64,000 nt of DNA, from the NCBI GenBank assembly GCA_050944475.1, contig JBMNRD010000008.1:4759-68758 (forward strand), in the 5' to 3' direction. Below, piece after piece: positions 1-9,261 of the stretch. The DNA comes from RGIG5612 sp050944475. GTDB lineage: Bacteria > Bacillota > Clostridia > Lachnospirales > Lachnospiraceae. Position numbers and translations under genes: made by a program. Every line of letters begins with the position of its first letter. Position 1 is the stretch's first letter. The notes under the pieces are model-generated. The model worked only from the letters and a program-made list of their open reading frames with translations, made no database searches and was not told the origin of the DNA.

Positions 1-2
1 AT

Positions 3-479
3 AATCGAAAATACGAGAATTTACAAGAGCAGCTAAATCCCGAAATATATGAACTTGCCCCAAACACAAAACTCGGACACTTCCCCGGTTACCAAAGCGT
101 CAGCATAAAGCACGGCGACCTCAGACAGATAATTTCTCGCAACGAGCCGAGTTGGAAACAAGCATTGTCGAATGTAAAGGGTGTTTATGTAATTACCGAC
201 ACAAGCAACGGAAGGCTGTATATCGGTTCGGCTTCCGGTAATAACGAGGGAGTTTGGCAACGGTGGAGTGCATACGCTGACTCAAAGAACATGACAGGCG
301 GTAACAAAGGCTTTGTCGAAATTCTCGAAACCAAGGACGATGACTACATTATGAAAAACTTCAAGTATTCCATTCTGGAGATTTTCGACACCAAGACTAA
401 GGTTGAAACCATCATCGAGCGGGAGAACTATTGGAAAAGTGTCTTTGATACGAGAAAGCATGGAATGAACTATAACTAA
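3..479 (+). CDS. GIY-YIG nuclease-family protein, C-terminal part (cut by window edge)
   Basis: The reading frame is open from the left edge of the window, so only about the last 158 codons are visible and the true start lies outside. The visible C-terminal half is a GIY-YIG domain: 'KGVYVIT' followed by 'GRLYIGSA', then a Trp/Arg helix (VWQRWSAYA) and a late Glu (IIERENYW), matching the usual GIY...YIG, Arg and Glu arrangement of these small endonuclease folds. A TTG at 165 falls inside the frame and is unlikely to be the start because the frame continues upstream without a stop and reads as protein (for example FPGYQSVSI). Similar proteins carry the nuclease domain at the C-terminus of a 250-300 aa chain and occur in accessory DNA; the specific role here is unknown. 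Confidence 0.7.
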   Translation, partial: NRKYENLQEQLNPEIYELAPNTKLGHFPGYQSVSIKHGDLRQIISRNEPSWKQALSNVKGVYVITDTSNGRLYIGSASGNNEGVWQRWSAYADSKNMTGGNKGFVEILETKDDDYIMKNFKYSILEIFDTKTKVETIIERENYWKSVFDTRKHGMNYN

Positions 480-954
480 GCAAGCCTAATTTTTTTGAAT
501 AAAAAGTGTTGAATGTTTTAACGATTATCTTAATCTTTTGATGATTACCCGATTAAGCCATCCCTGCCGGAACGGAAAAGTTAGGGGGTGTGCAAAAGCG
601 GTGCATCTTTTAACGATTTGTTTTGAGTGGTGCATTTTATCAATAGGTAGTATCTTGGCCACCGGAGACGACAGGACTTAAACCCCATATATCGACCTGT
701 TCCCGCGAACGGATAAAAACAGTAGACCTGTTCCCGCGAACGGAAACACCCATAAAAACCGCTATTGACCTATTCCCACGGACGGAGAAAACGAAAAATA
801 CATTCCAGACATCAAGGTGAGCCTATCGTTCCATGTGGAGTGCGTGTGTTCTATAAGGAAGCCGAAAGGCTAGAAATCTTTTCTTTAAACACTTTTGCGA
901 CTTTTGCTATTTCCCCTTTTATTCATTAAGCAAGCCGTTCTGAGCCTTTTCTCA
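480..954. other. gene-poor interval with short repeats
   Basis: No convincing coding frame, tRNA or rRNA is visible between the GIY-YIG gene and the terminator of the dehydrogenase operon. The stretch holds the three short repeats at 694-786 and otherwise looks like decayed accessory DNA. It separates the GIY-YIG gene from a converging operon. Confidence 0.5.
694..786. repeat. three short irregularly spaced direct repeats
   Basis: The 20-mer GACCTGTTCCCGCGAACGGA occurs exactly at 694-713 and 725-744, and a degenerate third copy (changes at four positions) at 767-786. The spacing is 31 and 42 bp. The core GTTC-CCGC-GAAC is a short inverted repeat. The core TGTTCCCGCGAA recurs once at about 7571-7582, upstream of a small gene. 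Spacers and repeats are too short for CRISPR; a protein-binding repeat or remnant of a mobile element is possible. Confidence 0.6.
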
Positions 955-956
955 GG

Positions 957-1000
957 AAAAATAATTGGCATCCGGCAATTCAGATTAATTGCCGGATGCC
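957..1000 (-). terminator. Rho-independent terminator of the dehydrogenase operon
   Basis: A perfect 14-bp inverted repeat (967-980 with 987-1000, 6-nt loop) is followed on the minus strand by a T-rich run (TTATTTTT). It lies about 60 bp beyond the stop codon of the minus-strand alcohol dehydrogenase gene. Confidence 0.85.
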
Positions 1001-1060
1001 ATTCACCGTAATAATATGATTGATGAATCAGACAAAGCAGCATCAGATGTTGTCATGTCG

Positions 1061-2116
1061 TTAGATATACACGATAGGTTTCACAAGATCGATGGGATTT
1101 TCCGCCATCAGATTGAACGCATCCTCGATCTTTTCAAAGCCGTTGAAAGTATGGCTGATCAGCTTGTCAGGATCCAACCTGCCATAGCGCACCAACTCCA
1201 TCAATCTCTCTAGGCGTCTTCTACCTCCGGGGCAAAGGCCGCCTGTCAGATTCTTATGAGCAACAAACGATGTGGATTCAGAGGCCTTGAGGACAAAATC
1301 ATTGTTCTGTCCTGCAATGTTTGCAATCGTTCCTCCGCATTTTGTCATGCGGTATGCTTCTGCGATGTTTGCTGTGGTACCGCCGGCAAGAATCACCGAA
1401 TCGACCGGCTTCTGATGGGTTAGCTTCATTACTTGGTCGTAAATTGGGCCATCCTTGTAGCTAATTGTAATGCTGGCACCGTATTCCATGGCAAGCTTCC
1501 TGGTTACCGGCCGGTTTCCCACTGCAATGATGCGCCCGGCGCCCCTTATAGCTGCGCCGGCAACACTCATCAGGCCGACCGGTCCGATTCCTATGACGAC
1601 AATCGTATCCCCATATTCGATATTGGCAAGCTCAGAACCGTGAAATCCGGTAGTAACCATATCACCAATCAGAACCCCCGTGGCCAATGAAATATCGTCG
1701 GGGATTAGTGCAACGTTCATATCCACATCCGGAACCCTAAAAAATTCGCCGAACACACCGTCCCACACGGAGGAAAGGAACCTTCCGCCAAGGGGCTTCG
1801 ACAGGTGCTGATGCAACCCGTCCTGAATATCGAGATCGTACCACCTCGGAGTAACAGCAGGCACCGCAACCACGTCGCCAACTTTAAAGTCCTTTACCAT
1901 CGAGCCAATCGCTTCAATTCTTCCTACCGCTTCGTGCCCCAGAATACGGCCCGCTTGCACGCCGCGAACGCGCGCGCCGGCAACATCCGAAGTACAGGGA
2001 CAAACGGCAACAGGAGAAAGCAAGGCATCGAACATGCCTAATTCCGGGACTTCCTTTGTAATCCAACCTGTTTCTTTGTTTGGAACAATAATTCCAAAGC
2101 CTTTCATTGTTGACAT
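1061..2116 (-). CDS. zinc-dependent secondary-alcohol dehydrogenase (MDR family)
   Basis: A 351-aa medium-chain dehydrogenase that closely follows the NADP-dependent isopropanol/2-butanol dehydrogenase of Clostridium beijerinckii. Expected catalytic zinc ligands are Cys41 (CTSD), His61 (GHE) and Asp152 (GDM), with the family signature 'TTGFHG' after it. The Rossmann motif is GIGPVG at about 175-180, followed by 'AVGNRP', where the clostridial NADP enzyme has a Ser-Arg pair, so NADP use is likely but the Ser is an Asn here. The start has a strong ribosome site (aaggagg). It is the last gene of a minus-strand group with a GntP-type permease and an MFS carrier, which suggests oxidation or reduction of an imported hydroxy- or keto-compound. 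Family assignment is firm; the physiological substrate is not known. Confidence 0.9.
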   Translation of the reverse strand: MSTMKGFGIIVPNKETGWITKEVPELGMFDALLSPVAVCPCTSDVAGARVRGVQAGRILGHEAVGRIEAIGSMVKDFKVGDVVAVPAVTPRWYDLDIQDGLHQHLSKPLGGRFLSSVWDGVFGEFFRVPDVDMNVALIPDDISLATGVLIGDMVTTGFHGSELANIEYGDTIVVIGIGPVGLMSVAGAAIRGAGRIIAVGNRPVTRKLAMEYGASITISYKDGPIYDQVMKLTHQKPVDSVILAGGTTANIAEAYRMTKCGGTIANIAGQNNDFVLKASESTSFVAHKNLTGGLCPGGRRRLERLMELVRYGRLDPDKLISHTFNGFEKIEDAFNLMAENPIDLVKPIVYI

Positions 2117-2185
2117 TTTTATCCTCCTTTAAACTTAGAATTAATTACCAATAAATGCTTGTGGAAAAGCAAGACCATCATCCTG

Positions 2186-3496
2186 CTATGGCAAAAAGGG
2201 CAACAGCTTCATCACCAAGGCAACGGTAATCGTGCCGACAGTGGTCGCCAATACCGTCGTAACAAACACAGCCGGATATGCCTCCCGCATTTTCAGATCG
2301 GCAACGTTGACCGCCATAATGATGGCGCCGCTGTGTGGTAACGAATCGAGTGTGGTTGACGCGTAAACACCAACACGATGGATGAATACTGCGCTAAGGC
2401 CCTTATTCATCAACGGCTGGGCCAAAACGGGCAACGCAATCTGCGTGCCGGTTGTCGAGCCTCCTGTCATGCTGCAGATAAATGCCAGCGTCAGGATTAG
2501 GAGAAGGACAGGCGAAATGTCCATTCCTAGGATACCGTCGATAATGTTGTTATACTCAGGCGTCAGCCGGATCACTGCGGCGAACCCGTTGACAGCGGCT
2601 ATCGCTCCAGCAGGCAACAGCGACATGACGGCGCCTTCATTTATAGAGTCTAATATTTTTCCGTTCCTCAAATATGGAGAAAACAGTATAGCTGACAAAA
2701 TGCAAGCCAACATGGCCGCAACTGAAATGTTTAGAGAAAAAACATTGAATAGTATCAGTAGTATAATTAACGGCAGCAGCGCCACCATAAACACAGGACC
2801 CTTGTTGTTGTCTTCATACCCGTTATCCTTTGGACCATAAGCAAACGTCTCGCCGGATGCGGTTGCCTTTGCGCACATTTTCGCAAGGAGAAGTACCATT
2901 ATAACAATTTCCACCAACATGCCGACCAAACCGGCAACCAACCCGCAATGGGCAGGAGTGCCGATTACCATGGCCACCACATTGGTTGGCTGCGGGGAAC
3001 CGGGGCCGCTGAGCGCAAATGTAAATGCTCCGCCGCAAATTGCTCCCATGATAAAGCGCTTCGGTATGCCCGCTGTCTTGAAGATCTGCAGTGCAATAGG
3101 GTAAATGGTGATGATTGCAACTGCGGCGTTGATGCCACCGTAGCACAGGATCGCGGAAGAAACAATAACTGCAAGCATTCCCCGAGCGTAAATCTGTCGG
3201 TCGTTTTTGGCGCCCTTCATCAACACAAAGCATATCTTATCCGCAATTACCCTTGCCGCGCCGCTTTTAGTGTACAACTTTGCCAGAATCGCGCCGGACA
3301 GATACATCGGCAGCATTATTTTAACAATGTTCCCAAAGGCGCCGAAATAGTCCGAAAAGAGCGTCTCCGTGAAAGGGAGGCCGTTCATGAAGATGACTAC
3401 CAAGGCAGCAGCAACCGCTCCAATATAAACAGATACGTTACTAAGCGATAAAACGATTAATATCGCAAAACCCAAAAAAATGCTGACATATCCCAT
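2186..3496 (-). CDS. GntP-family organic-acid permease
   Basis: A 436-aa hydrophobic protein with 10-12 membrane segments. Recognisable GntP features are 'YGGINAAVAIITIYPIA' in the middle and the C-terminal 'HSGAIIMAVNVADLKM' block. GntP proteins import gluconate and related hydroxy-acids with protons. The start is supported by a GAGGT ribosome site 5 nt upstream. It sits 69 bp upstream of the alcohol dehydrogenase and 86 bp downstream of an MFS gene, all on the minus strand, so it is probably co-transcribed with them. The substrate cannot be read from the sequence; a hydroxy- or keto-acid linked to the neighbouring dehydrogenase is an inference. Confidence 0.85.
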   Translation of the reverse strand: MGYVSIFLGFAILIVLSLSNVSVYIGAVAAALVVIFMNGLPFTETLFSDYFGAFGNIVKIMLPMYLSGAILAKLYTKSGAARVIADKICFVLMKGAKNDRQIYARGMLAVIVSSAILCYGGINAAVAIITIYPIALQIFKTAGIPKRFIMGAICGGAFTFALSGPGSPQPTNVVAMVIGTPAHCGLVAGLVGMLVEIVIMVLLLAKMCAKATASGETFAYGPKDNGYEDNNKGPVFMVALLPLIILLILFNVFSLNISVAAMLACILSAILFSPYLRNGKILDSINEGAVMSLLPAGAIAAVNGFAAVIRLTPEYNNIIDGILGMDISPVLLLILTLAFICSMTGGSTTGTQIALPVLAQPLMNKGLSAVFIHRVGVYASTTLDSLPHSGAIIMAVNVADLKMREAYPAVFVTTVLATTVGTITVALVMKLLPFLP

Positions 3497-3582
3497 AATG
3501 ACCTCTAATTTCCTCCGATAGAGGTATTGTGCCTGATCGGGATTAACGCAAAACGCCTCCCACAGAGGATTTAATAAAACGC

Positions 3583-4833
3583 TTACTCTTCCCAGCCCTT
3601 TACCTTTTTTGCACCCGTGACACCAAGAATGATACAGATCACGATTGTCGGGAGAAGACTTTTGAATAACCCCACATATGACCCGGTCAGGTCATATACG
3701 ACGTTCGCTATGGGAGTGCCAATCATGGCGCCGATAGTAATGCAGGCCGTGAAGATTCCCTGGATGGCGGCGGCATCTTTCACGCCGAACGCCTGTCTGA
3801 CCATTGGTGTGGGCAGAATTTTCGGGAACAGAAATGCAAGACCAATCAGCCCGCAGACAACGTACATCATATTAACGGTCGGAGTTGTAAAGCCAAGCAC
3901 AAAAGCTACGATTGCATAAAGAACCGCAACTACGGTCAAGGACAACCGCGCCCCCAGTTTATCAGCAACAAATCCGCCGGGAATCATTGTAATGTTGTTC
4001 ACGGTTAGAACAACGCTGAAGATCGCACCATAAGTCGTGGCCGACAAACCCATATCCGCCATATATACCGCGACGTTTGCATATGCAGCATAGAAGCATG
4101 CGGCAAACAACACAAAGAAGACTGCCAGTGCCCAGAAATTGTAGGTTTTTATGGCATCTTTGAGCATAATGCCGGGCATATCTTCTACTTTCTTCGTTGC
4201 TTCTGCCTCATCTTTGGCCCAAAGCATAGTCGTGTTGACATCGCTTGGGTAATTCCTCGCCAGTAGCCAAACCACCACGGTAACGACTACAACCAAAATC
4301 GCAACGTAACGGATGGTTGACGCATAGCCCTTGCTGTCAATAAGCCTGCCGATAAAAATGCTTCCAAGGGTTCCGCCGAAACCGCCAATCGTCATGGAGA
4401 CCGCCAAAAGTGTCGCATGCAGTTTGCCGAACCAGCGGTTAAACAGCATCGCCGTAGTGGTAGACGAACAAAATGCCGGAAACATCCCGACAAAGATTGC
4501 TCCGATATAGAACATCGGAAGTGATGTTGCCATGGAATACAAAAAATATCCAATGACAATACCCAAGCCTCCCAGAAGGATGGCAAACCGAAGGTTAATC
4601 TTCTTGGTTATCTTGCCATACAGCAACAAAAAAACCGTAGAGGAAGCAGCTTGTATCGTCGGTACCAACGAATAGGCGGTTCGTGAAAATTCGGGGAACC
4701 GTGTCAGTATCGGGGCGGTGTAAAGGCCAAAGGTGCTGTACGAAACCGCATAAAAAAAGTTCATAATAACGGTTGCCAACAAGACAATCCAGGCATAGTG
4801 CCACCATGAAGATTTTTTCTTTGTTTCTACCAT
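3583..4833 (-). CDS. MFS transporter (monocarboxylate/OFA-like)
   Basis: A 416-aa major facilitator with about 12 membrane segments, a short basic cytoplasmic N-terminus (MVETKKKSSWWHYAW) and a central loop of about 40 charged residues (about 197-235). The N-terminal pattern 'WIVLLATVIMNFFYAVSYSTFG' is split here only by family variation and resembles oxalate/formate-type and monocarboxylate carriers. The start has a perfect ribosome site (aaggagg, 7 nt spacing). It is the first gene of the minus-strand operon with the GntP permease and the alcohol dehydrogenase; having two different carboxylate-type carriers in one operon hints at substrate uptake and product export. Substrate unknown. Confidence 0.85.
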   Translation of the reverse strand: MVETKKKSSWWHYAWIVLLATVIMNFFYAVSYSTFGLYTAPILTRFPEFSRTAYSLVPTIQAASSTVFLLLYGKITKKINLRFAILLGGLGIVIGYFLYSMATSLPMFYIGAIFVGMFPAFCSSTTTAMLFNRWFGKLHATLLAVSMTIGGFGGTLGSIFIGRLIDSKGYASTIRYVAILVVVVTVVVWLLARNYPSDVNTTMLWAKDEAEATKKVEDMPGIMLKDAIKTYNFWALAVFFVLFAACFYAAYANVAVYMADMGLSATTYGAIFSVVLTVNNITMIPGGFVADKLGARLSLTVVAVLYAIVAFVLGFTTPTVNMMYVVCGLIGLAFLFPKILPTPMVRQAFGVKDAAAIQGIFTACITIGAMIGTPIANVVYDLTGSYVGLFKSLLPTIVICIILGVTGAKKVKGWEE

Positions 4834-4877
4834 AACTATTCCTCCTTACACAGATGTGTTTTTGAATAAATTATGTA

Positions 4878-4923
4878 ATTTTCACACATTAGTTTAATTC
4901 TGTCAACAAAAGTTTGCAACTTT
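4878..4923 (-). promoter_or_regulatory. promoter and upstream palindrome of the dehydrogenase operon
   Basis: On the minus strand TTGACA (4906-4901) is followed after 17 bp by GAAAAT (4883-4878), a plausible SigA promoter for the MFS-permease-dehydrogenase operon. Directly upstream of the -35 box lies the perfect palindrome AAAGTT-TGC-AACTTT (4909-4923), well placed for an activator or repressor. No cognate regulator is adjacent. Confidence 0.55.
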
Positions 4924-5243
4924 GGACTCCTGTATCAAAGTCGTAGTTTTTGTTTTGTGCCAGCCACTTAATTGAAACTTTTGTTTTGTTCCATTGCTGT
5001 TATGCAGTGAGTTGAGAAACCTCGAAAACAGACTGTGGTCATCCGGTCATAATATTCTACACGATTCTTTTTCAGGAAGCAGAAAATATAAAGCGCCGGG
5101 GTTGTCAGAACTTTTTTCCATAAGAGACGTTGATAATTATATTGAGTTTTGGTAATATGCGTTTTATATAGCCTGTATTTGAAATGAGCATCTATAAGCT
5201 TATTTTTATTTCCCGGGTTGATAATTGCACTATTGTTATAAAC
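4924..5243. other. intergenic region between divergent transcription units
   Basis: AT-rich non-coding interval between the minus-strand operon and the FAD oxidoreductase gene. I see no RNA gene, no convincing frame and no clear promoter for the plus-strand gene; TTGATA at 5218-5223 lacks a -10 box at proper spacing. Confidence 0.4.
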
Positions 5244-5257
5244 AAGGATGGGAGTAT

Positions 5258-6313
5258 ATGTATGATATAGCTGTGGTTGGTGCCGGACCCGCCGCGTCAA
5301 CATTTGCCAGAGAGGTTGCGCCGCTGGGACTGTCGGTAATCCTCATAGGTGGAAAATCAAAACCCTGCGGAGGGCTGCTTGCGCCGGACGCGCAGAAAAT
5401 TATGGCATCATTTGACTTCGTGCTGCCAAAGGATGTCCTCGTAAATCCTCAGATTTTTTCTGTCAAGACGATGGATCTTGTAAGCAAAGTCACGAGATCA
5501 TATCAGAGATATTATCTGAACATGGATCGTTCCGCTTTCGATGCTTATCTGCTTTCACTGGTACCAAAAGAAACGAAGATTGTTAAAGGCCGCTGTATTG
5601 CCGTCTCCCGCAAGGAAGAAGGGTTTTCCCTTAAGCTTGCCTCGGGAGAAGAGATAAGCTGCCGTATGCTCGTCGGAGCAGACGGCGCGGGTTCTATCGT
5701 CAGACGCAGTTTATTTGATGTCCGCATTAAACAATATATTGCGATACAGCAGTGGTTTTCTGCGGAAGACAAGGGCAGCCCATACTATTCGTGTATATTC
5801 GACCATGAAACCAGCGAAAGCTGTTCGTGGATGATACATAAAGACTCTCATCTTATATATGGGGGATGCTTTAATCTCAAAGGCAGCAGAGAAGCGTTCG
5901 AAAAGCAAAAAAAGCGAGTTGAAGCATTCCTGGGAACCGGGTTCGGAGAAGCTGTCAAGACGGAGGCATGTCTTTGCTCAAGTCCAAGGCACATGCGTGA
6001 TTTCGAGACGGGAAGAAACAGTGTGTTCCTAATAGGTGAAGCCGCGGGGTTTATAAGCCCCAGTTCCTTTGAGGGGCTGTCGTACGCTATGGAGAGCGGA
6101 AGTATGCTTGCGTCAGCCATGAAAGCGGATATCAGCAGAGCCTCGACAATTTACTTTAAGAAAACTGTAAAGCTCAGATACAAGTTGATGCTGAAGGCGG
6201 TAAAACACCGGATTCTGTTCACACCTTTCCTGAGACATATGATTATGAAAAGCGGATTGCAGGCCGTGAAAGAAATTGATACCGGTCAACGCGATGTTGT
6301 CAAATTAACATGA
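5258..6313 (+). CDS. FAD-dependent oxidoreductase (geranylgeranyl-reductase/FixC-like)
   Basis: A 351-aa flavoprotein beginning 'MYDIAVVGAGPAAS', the dinucleotide-binding GxGxxx motif. Further family features are 'CGGLLAPDAQK' near residue 40 (FAD/isoalloxazine region), 'LVGADGAGS' (the DG motif, about 150) and 'GEAAGFISPSSFEG' (about 270), typical of the geranylgeranyl-reductase-like group of single-component flavin hydroxylase folds. In anaerobes such proteins reduce double bonds rather than hydroxylate. The start at 5258 is chosen over an in-frame ATG at 5225 because it has a good ribosome site (aaggatgggag) and starts right at the beta-alpha-beta fold. It stands alone between two unrelated units; the substrate is unknown. 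Confidence 0.8.
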   Translation: MYDIAVVGAGPAASTFAREVAPLGLSVILIGGKSKPCGGLLAPDAQKIMASFDFVLPKDVLVNPQIFSVKTMDLVSKVTRSYQRYYLNMDRSAFDAYLLSLVPKETKIVKGRCIAVSRKEEGFSLKLASGEEISCRMLVGADGAGSIVRRSLFDVRIKQYIAIQQWFSAEDKGSPYYSCIFDHETSESCSWMIHKDSHLIYGGCFNLKGSREAFEKQKKRVEAFLGTGFGEAVKTEACLCSSPRHMRDFETGRNSVFLIGEAAGFISPSSFEGLSYAMESGSMLASAMKADISRASTIYFKKTVKLRYKLMLKAVKHRILFTPFLRHMIMKSGLQAVKEIDTGQRDVVKLT

Positions 6314-6379
6314 AAATAGTTATAATATATGCTATAATAACCGACAAAGAAAGGTCATAAAAGAAAGGGGATATTAGAA

Positions 6380-7561
6380 ATGATCAATCTTCCAGCGATA
6401 TATATTGCAAACGGAGCGGCAATATTGTTGTTATTAATTATTTTATTCAATTCAAAAAAACCGCTGCATCATGGATTGCTTAACGAAAAGACATACTACA
6501 TGATGGTTGCCTTGAATATTCTTCAATGCTTGATTGAATCGGCTGTTTTTTTCATGGATGGCAAAACGGCATACGGGTATCATACGTTGTTAATAGTGCT
6601 GAACGCCATTTTATTTATAAACAATATTATATTTGCTTTTTTGTGGACAATATATGCGGACTTTAAATTGTTTGCAGATATGAAAAGAATCAAGCGAGTA
6701 TACCCCTTTATGGCTATCCCTGCCATGCTGATTATAATTGGCTGCTTAGTAAACTTAATAACACCTGTGTTTTTTGCGATTGATGCATATAATATTTATA
6801 AAAGAACAGCTTTATTTATAATTCCATATATTGTTACCTATTCTTATATGGCATATGGAGTTATATTAATTTATCTGTATCGCAAGAAAGTATATAAATA
6901 TTTGTTCCTGCCCGCTATTTTATTTATGATTCCCATTATTATCGGAAGTCTGCTGCAATTCTTCTTTTATGGATACTCTCTCATATGGCTGGGCGTGTCT
7001 ATAGGGATGGTTTTGTTATTCATTAATCTTCAAAATGAATCATCTTATGTAGATGTGCAGTCGGGATTATTTAACAGACATTACTTAAATAATCTGTTGT
7101 CAACACATGGTAAAAGAGGAGAATCTGCCGGTGTACTTGCCGGAATCATGCTAGATATTGATAACCTCAAAAACATAAACGATAACCTCGGACATCTTGT
7201 AGGAGATGATGTTATTTCTACGGCCGGAAGGATACTGCGAACATCTGTGTGTGACAAGGGGGTTGTTTGTGATAAAAAGACATTATTCAGGTACGGGGGA
7301 GATGAGTTTATCATATTAATGTATATAAATTCCCGGAAAGAAATTACAGATACGATTGACATGATTAAACAACAAGCGGCATTGTTCAATGAATCGGAAA
7401 AGAAGCCCTATGAGATAAGTTTTTCAATTGGCTACGGCACACATGAAAAAGAGCATGAATCAATAGATGATTTTTTAAAAAAGATTGATACCGCTATGTA
7501 TGAAGACAAGAAGAGAAAGATCGATGAAAAAATAATTCCCGATAGAAGACGGAGGAATTGA
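6380..7561 (+). CDS. membrane diguanylate cyclase (GGDEF)
   Basis: A 393-aa protein with about seven hydrophobic segments in residues 5-220 followed by a cytoplasmic GGDEF domain (about 230-390). The active-site signature is intact (RYGGDEF, about 302-308), preceded by 'LDIDNLKNINDNLGH', the metal/GTP-binding region, so it should make cyclic di-GMP. No RxxD inhibitory site is visible before the GGDEF motif. The N-terminal membrane module looks like a sensory domain of the 7TM/MASE type without a motif I can name. Ribosome site aaagggg precedes the ATG. No c-di-GMP effector is evident nearby. Confidence 0.88.
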   Translation: MINLPAIYIANGAAILLLLIILFNSKKPLHHGLLNEKTYYMMVALNILQCLIESAVFFMDGKTAYGYHTLLIVLNAILFINNIIFAFLWTIYADFKLFADMKRIKRVYPFMAIPAMLIIIGCLVNLITPVFFAIDAYNIYKRTALFIIPYIVTYSYMAYGVILIYLYRKKVYKYLFLPAILFMIPIIIGSLLQFFFYGYSLIWLGVSIGMVLLFINLQNESSYVDVQSGLFNRHYLNNLLSTHGKRGESAGVLAGIMLDIDNLKNINDNLGHLVGDDVISTAGRILRTSVCDKGVVCDKKTLFRYGGDEFIILMYINSRKEITDTIDMIKQQAALFNESEKKPYEISFSIGYGTHEKEHESIDDFLKKIDTAMYEDKKRKIDEKIIPDRRRRN

Positions 7562-7619
7562 AAAGATATTGCGTGTTCCCGCGAATGCCTTTGGTCAAAT
7601 GTTTCGGAAAGGATAAGTT

Positions 7620-7823
7620 ATGGACAAACCAAACGGTTTTCAGCTACAATTTTTTGATGAAATTATTGCCGATACAGAAGAGTATACTTTTATGCGGGAT
7701 TTCCGTCTTAACAATATCCATGATCATACAACCCTGACAAGCGCCCATGATGACGTTTATCACCTCTGGGCAGAAGATGAGAGCCGGTTCGGAGCACTCG
7801 GCTACGAAGAATATCAATCGTAA
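7620..7823 (+). CDS. small hypothetical protein
   Basis: A 67-aa acidic open frame with an ATG start 9 nt after a ribosome site (ggaaagga). It is soluble, rich in Asp/Glu/His (NIHDHTT, HDDVYHLW) and without a known motif. It overlaps the convergent regulator gene by 10 bp at the 3' end. The upstream gap contains one copy of the TGTTCCCGCGAA core seen at 694-786. It may be real, but nothing beyond the start signal and codon quality supports it. Confidence 0.45.
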   Translation: MDKPNGFQLQFFDEIIADTEEYTFMRDFRLNNIHDHTTLTSAHDDVYHLWAEDESRFGALGYEEYQS

Positions 7824-9052
7824 ATGTCCAGCGGCATCACACTATAACTAAAGATATAATCGGCATTTTTACTGTCGCTGTAAAACAGCTTTTTTATTTG
7901 CTCTATAACCATGCGCCCGATTTTTGCATTTGTTATGGCAGGCAATAATACCACATACTGCAAGGGGCTGTAACGGGAAACCGTATCACCTTGACGCAGA
8001 TTCTCTCGCATCACATTCAGCGTCCGGGACATTACCCGCCTCATTTCCGCAGCTTCCATCTGCTTGTTGTCCGTTCGGCGCACGTCAACCAGCGCTAAAA
8101 ATACCGCTACGCCCATACGCCTCAGATTGCGCATCTGCAAATGATAGATGTCTTTGAAGACATCATGTTCGCACACAAATGCGCCTGAATTCGGTTGATC
8201 CTCATGCAGTTCTTTGCATATTTTTTCAATCTCCGCTTCCGAGTCTTTTTCATCCTTAATTGATTCCTTATAAAAATTTGAAATCTCTTCCGGGCGTCTT
8301 GACTCAAAATGCGCATATTGCTGATTCGCCGCCTCCCGGTATTGTTCCGACATCTCTTTGATTTTGCCGATTTTGGCCAGCGCAGACATCAGTTCCAAAT
8401 TCAGTGTAGAGTCGAACGGATCAATATCCAGCGCTATTTTGCATATACGAATTATGTCCTCATATGCTTTTTCCTTTTTCAAAAAATTGATGTACCGATA
8501 GACTGTATCCAGATAAAGATCATGGTAATAATAGCTTTTGGATGCAATCCATATATCCAGACCGGAGTCCGGCAGCAAGTCACCCGTATATAAAGAGAGC
8601 AGTTCCTCAAGCTGGTCTCTCACATCGAGAGTAAGAGATTCCGCATTCAATACGGCATTGCAAATTTCCTCCATACGAAACGCATCTATCTTGGCCGGAG
8701 GTTCAGGGTCCCACATATATCCGCCCGGCGTCGTCACAATCGCATTTGTGATTCCGTTATCCTCTAAATCTTTACGCAGACGGCTGACCAATGTTTTGAG
8801 GGTGTTCTCCGCATCAATCTCTTCATCTTCCCTCCATATCACTTCCGCCAGCCGCTCAGCGGATACAGGCTTTTGACTGTTGAGAATCAGAAACTCCAGC
8901 AGCATCATTTTTTTTCTGGATGCCCGGATAGGCTGCGCAATATCCACACCGTCCACCAATATATTCAATTCACCAAAAACACTGATTTCCAAGTTTTTCC
9001 CTCTTTTCCGTTTTCTCCGTCCAATCAATTTCTCCATCATGTAACCCGGCAT
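7814..9052 (-). CDS. BTAD/SARP-type transcriptional regulator with degenerate GGDEF-like tail
   Basis: A 412-aa protein. Residues about 20-115 form a winged-helix DNA-binding domain of the Trans_reg_C type (LEISVFGELNILVDG at the start, TLKTLVSRLRKDLE as recognition helix). Residues about 120-270 form a helical BTAD/TPR-like domain typical of SARP regulators. The C-terminal 120 residues resemble a GGDEF domain that has lost the signature: 'LRQGDTVSRYSPLQYVVLLP' occupies the place of the RxGGDEF strand-turn. Such Firmicutes regulators are usually orphan. Start uncertain: TTG 9058, ATG 9052 and ATG 9037 are in frame with no strong ribosome site; 9052 was chosen. It converges on the small gene 7620-7823. 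Confidence 0.75.
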   Translation of the reverse strand: MPGYMMEKLIGRRKRKRGKNLEISVFGELNILVDGVDIAQPIRASRKKMMLLEFLILNSQKPVSAERLAEVIWREDEEIDAENTLKTLVSRLRKDLEDNGITNAIVTTPGGYMWDPEPPAKIDAFRMEEICNAVLNAESLTLDVRDQLEELLSLYTGDLLPDSGLDIWIASKSYYYHDLYLDTVYRYINFLKKEKAYEDIIRICKIALDIDPFDSTLNLELMSALAKIGKIKEMSEQYREAANQQYAHFESRRPEEISNFYKESIKDEKDSEAEIEKICKELHEDQPNSGAFVCEHDVFKDIYHLQMRNLRRMGVAVFLALVDVRRTDNKQMEAAEMRRVMSRTLNVMRENLRQGDTVSRYSPLQYVVLLPAITNAKIGRMVIEQIKKLFYSDSKNADYIFSYSVMPLDIYD

Positions 9053-9261
9053 GGACACAACAGCTGCATTTTCGAAATTATATCAGACTAATATATATTT
9101 GTCTATTTTGTTTTCGGTGCATGATGCCGCTCGGAAGCACACGCTGTTTCAGAGCAAATTTATTTTTTTCAATACTTTCAGGTTTTCCTTAAAACAGATA
9201 CATGTTCAAAATTTTTGTTGCGTATCGGGGAAAAACATAGCACCGAAAATAAAAATTTTAC

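Noticed and set aside
165..167. TTG start of the GIY-YIG gene
   Set aside because: The frame stays open and protein-like back to the window edge, so this codon is internal.
661..700. Possible tRNA 3' end on the minus strand
   Set aside because: A TTTAAGT loop and a CCA-like end are visible, but the T-stem does not pair and no anticodon arm follows.
694..786. CRISPR array
   Set aside because: Repeat units are about 20 bp with spacers of 11 and 22 bp, only three copies, and no cas genes are present.
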